64,000 nucleotides of DNA from Rosettibacter primus (lineage in GTDB: Bacteria > Bacteroidota > Ignavibacteria > Ignavibacteriales > Melioribacteraceae), in assembly GCF_036860675.1 (NCBI RefSeq), contig NZ_JAYKGK010000012.1, positions 27,513 to 91,512 on the forward strand, given 5' to 3'. Under the pieces are notes generated by a model that saw only the letters and a list, made by a program, of their open reading frames with translations, did not search any database and was not told the origin of the DNA. This document shows, in pieces, positions 63,325 through 64,000 of the stretch. Both the position numbers and the translations under genes were made by a program. The first letter of the stretch is position 1. Each line of letters opens with the position of its first letter.

Positions 63325-63723
63325 TTGGGAATTGAATATTCTTTTACGAAAGAATTATCTCCAGAAGATGTTGCAAATGTATTTCGTAATTCAGGAATTA
63401 GAAGACCTTATAATGATTTAAATAGAATAAAAAAAATGATAGATAATGCAGATATAATTATTTCTGCATGGAATAATAAACAATTAATAGGTATCGCAAG
63501 AGCTTTAACAGATTATTCCTATTGTTGTTACTTATCAGACTTAGCAGTAGATAAAGAATATCAAAATATTGGGATAGGGAAACATTTAATAGAATTATTA
63601 AGAAATATTATAGGTGAAGAAGTTGCATTAATATTAATATCTGCCCCAGAGGCAATTAATTATTATCCCAAAATTGGATTCGAAAAATGTGAACGTGCTT
63701 TTATAATTAACAGAAAAAGATAA
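63325..63723 (+). CDS. GNAT-family N-acetyltransferase
   Basis: The product, about 132 aa, shows the GNAT core: YCCYLSDLAVDKEYQNIGIGKHLIELL (acetyl-CoA-binding Q/R-x-x-G-x-G/A) and the final beta strand ALILISAPEAINYYPKIGFEKC. I start at TTG 63325, five bases after a perfect AAGGAGG (63313-63319); an ATG at 63277 would add 16 residues but has no ribosome site. Substrate unknown. It is divergent from the PlsC-like gene. Confidence 0.85.
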   Translation: MGIEYSFTKELSPEDVANVFRNSGIRRPYNDLNRIKKMIDNADIIISAWNNKQLIGIARALTDYSYCCYLSDLAVDKEYQNIGIGKHLIELLRNIIGEEVALILISAPEAINYYPKIGFEKCERAFIINRKR

Positions 63724-63841
63724 AATTTTTTAAAGACACGCTGATGAAAATATACCATTATAAATTTTCATAATCACTTATCATTTTTCTAACACAATAA
63801 TTTTCATCATTAGAGTTAAGTCGATTTTAATTAATAAGATA

Positions 63842-63896
63842 TTTTGTGACCCCAACGGGAATCTCCCAAAGGGACTCCTTTGGAGGAACCCGTATT
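63842..63896. repeat. 55-bp direct repeat, copy 1
   Basis: It runs from TTTTGTGACCCCAACGGG to AACCCGTATT. Inside, ACGGG pairs with CCCGT, and CCAAAGG with CCTTTGG, giving a two-level hairpin. An identical copy begins 104 bp later. Confidence 0.85.
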
Positions 63897-63945
63897 TTCA
63901 CCTTGAAAGAGTGTAATTAATTTTGAATTGAATTTTGAGAAATGC

Positions 63946-64000
63946 TTTTGTGACCCCAACGGGAATCTCCCAAAGGGACTCCTTTGGAGGAACCCGTATT
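63946..64000. repeat. 55-bp direct repeat, copy 2 (reaches window edge)
   Basis: Identical to copy 1 over all 55 bp, with a period of 104 bp and an AT-rich 49-bp spacer. It ends on the last base, so more copies could follow outside the window. Confidence 0.85.

Noticed and set aside
63842..64000. Possible CRISPR array start at the window edge
   Set aside because: Only two copies, a 49-bp AT-rich spacer, a 55-bp unit with internal dyads, and no cas genes nearby.

Overview
ORGANISM. The window is AT-rich bacterial DNA with short intergenic gaps and many 1-20 nt gene overlaps. Several features together point to the Ignavibacteria/Chlorobi side of the Bacteroidota supergroup (Melioribacter- or Ignavibacterium-like): C-terminal type IX secretion (T9SS) sorting domains, two adjacent PorV/PorQ-family barrels, a TonB-dependent receptor with a carboxypeptidase-like plug, an EF-P with a PGNxRAF loop as in green sulfur bacteria, UbiE/MenG, and HydE/HydG with a polysulfide-reductase-like operon (facultative or strict anaerobe). 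This placement is inferred from gene content, not from a marker phylogeny.

LAYOUT. 1-2910: a GH13 alpha-amylase-family enzyme running off the left edge. 3384-9367 (+): mutS, a lipoprotein, aroF and tyrA (aromatic amino acids), efp. 9381-11847 (-): ubiE/menG, a PAP2 membrane enzyme, rsmA. 11905-22470 (+): an envelope block with a GT2 glycosyltransferase, a DUF1207-like protein, a site-2 protease, a lipoprotein, a BNR-propeller T9SS cargo, two PorV-like proteins, a FemAB/GNAT-like enzyme, and GT4 and GT9 glycosyltransferases. 22725-29088 (-): a respiratory sulfur operon (MerR regulator, molybdopterin catalytic subunit, FeS subunit, NrfD anchor, two half-size YeeE/YedE sulfur transporters, a cysteine-less rhodanese). 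29287-30468: a DUF4143 ATPase behind twin palindromes. 30534-34305 (-): mobA, a Rieske protein and a cytochrome b fused to about 12 c-type haems. 34395-37660 (-): small membrane and envelope genes and a DnaQ-like exonuclease. 37720-38945 (+): a decayed acyltransferase gene, followed by a MITE-like element. 39290-45214 (-): housekeeping run ltaE, lnt, dedA, ispF, acylphosphatase, EamA, era. 45302-49274 (-): DUF58, a TPR lipoprotein, hydE, hydG. 49439-51304: an LD-carboxypeptidase and phoU. 51977-62201 (-): a phosphate-acquisition locus (two pstB, pstA, pstC, pstS, a porin, a T9SS protein, a TonB receptor) with Pho-box-like 11-bp direct repeats. 62374-63723: a PlsC-like acyltransferase and a GNAT enzyme. 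63842-64000: a long direct repeat.

HOW IT FITS TOGETHER. The centre of the window is anaerobic energy metabolism. MobA makes the guanylylated Mo cofactor needed by the PsrA-like enzyme. The NrfD anchor would feed it from menaquinol, consistent with menG in the same window. A quinol-oxidising Rieske/cytochrome b/multihaem complex sits next door. The right-hand third is a Pho regulon that joins classical Pst uptake with outer-membrane import (TonB receptor, porin) and a T9SS-exported protein. Short palindromic and foldback repeats lie in most gaps longer than 250 bp. I found no tRNA, rRNA, CRISPR array or intact insertion sequence.
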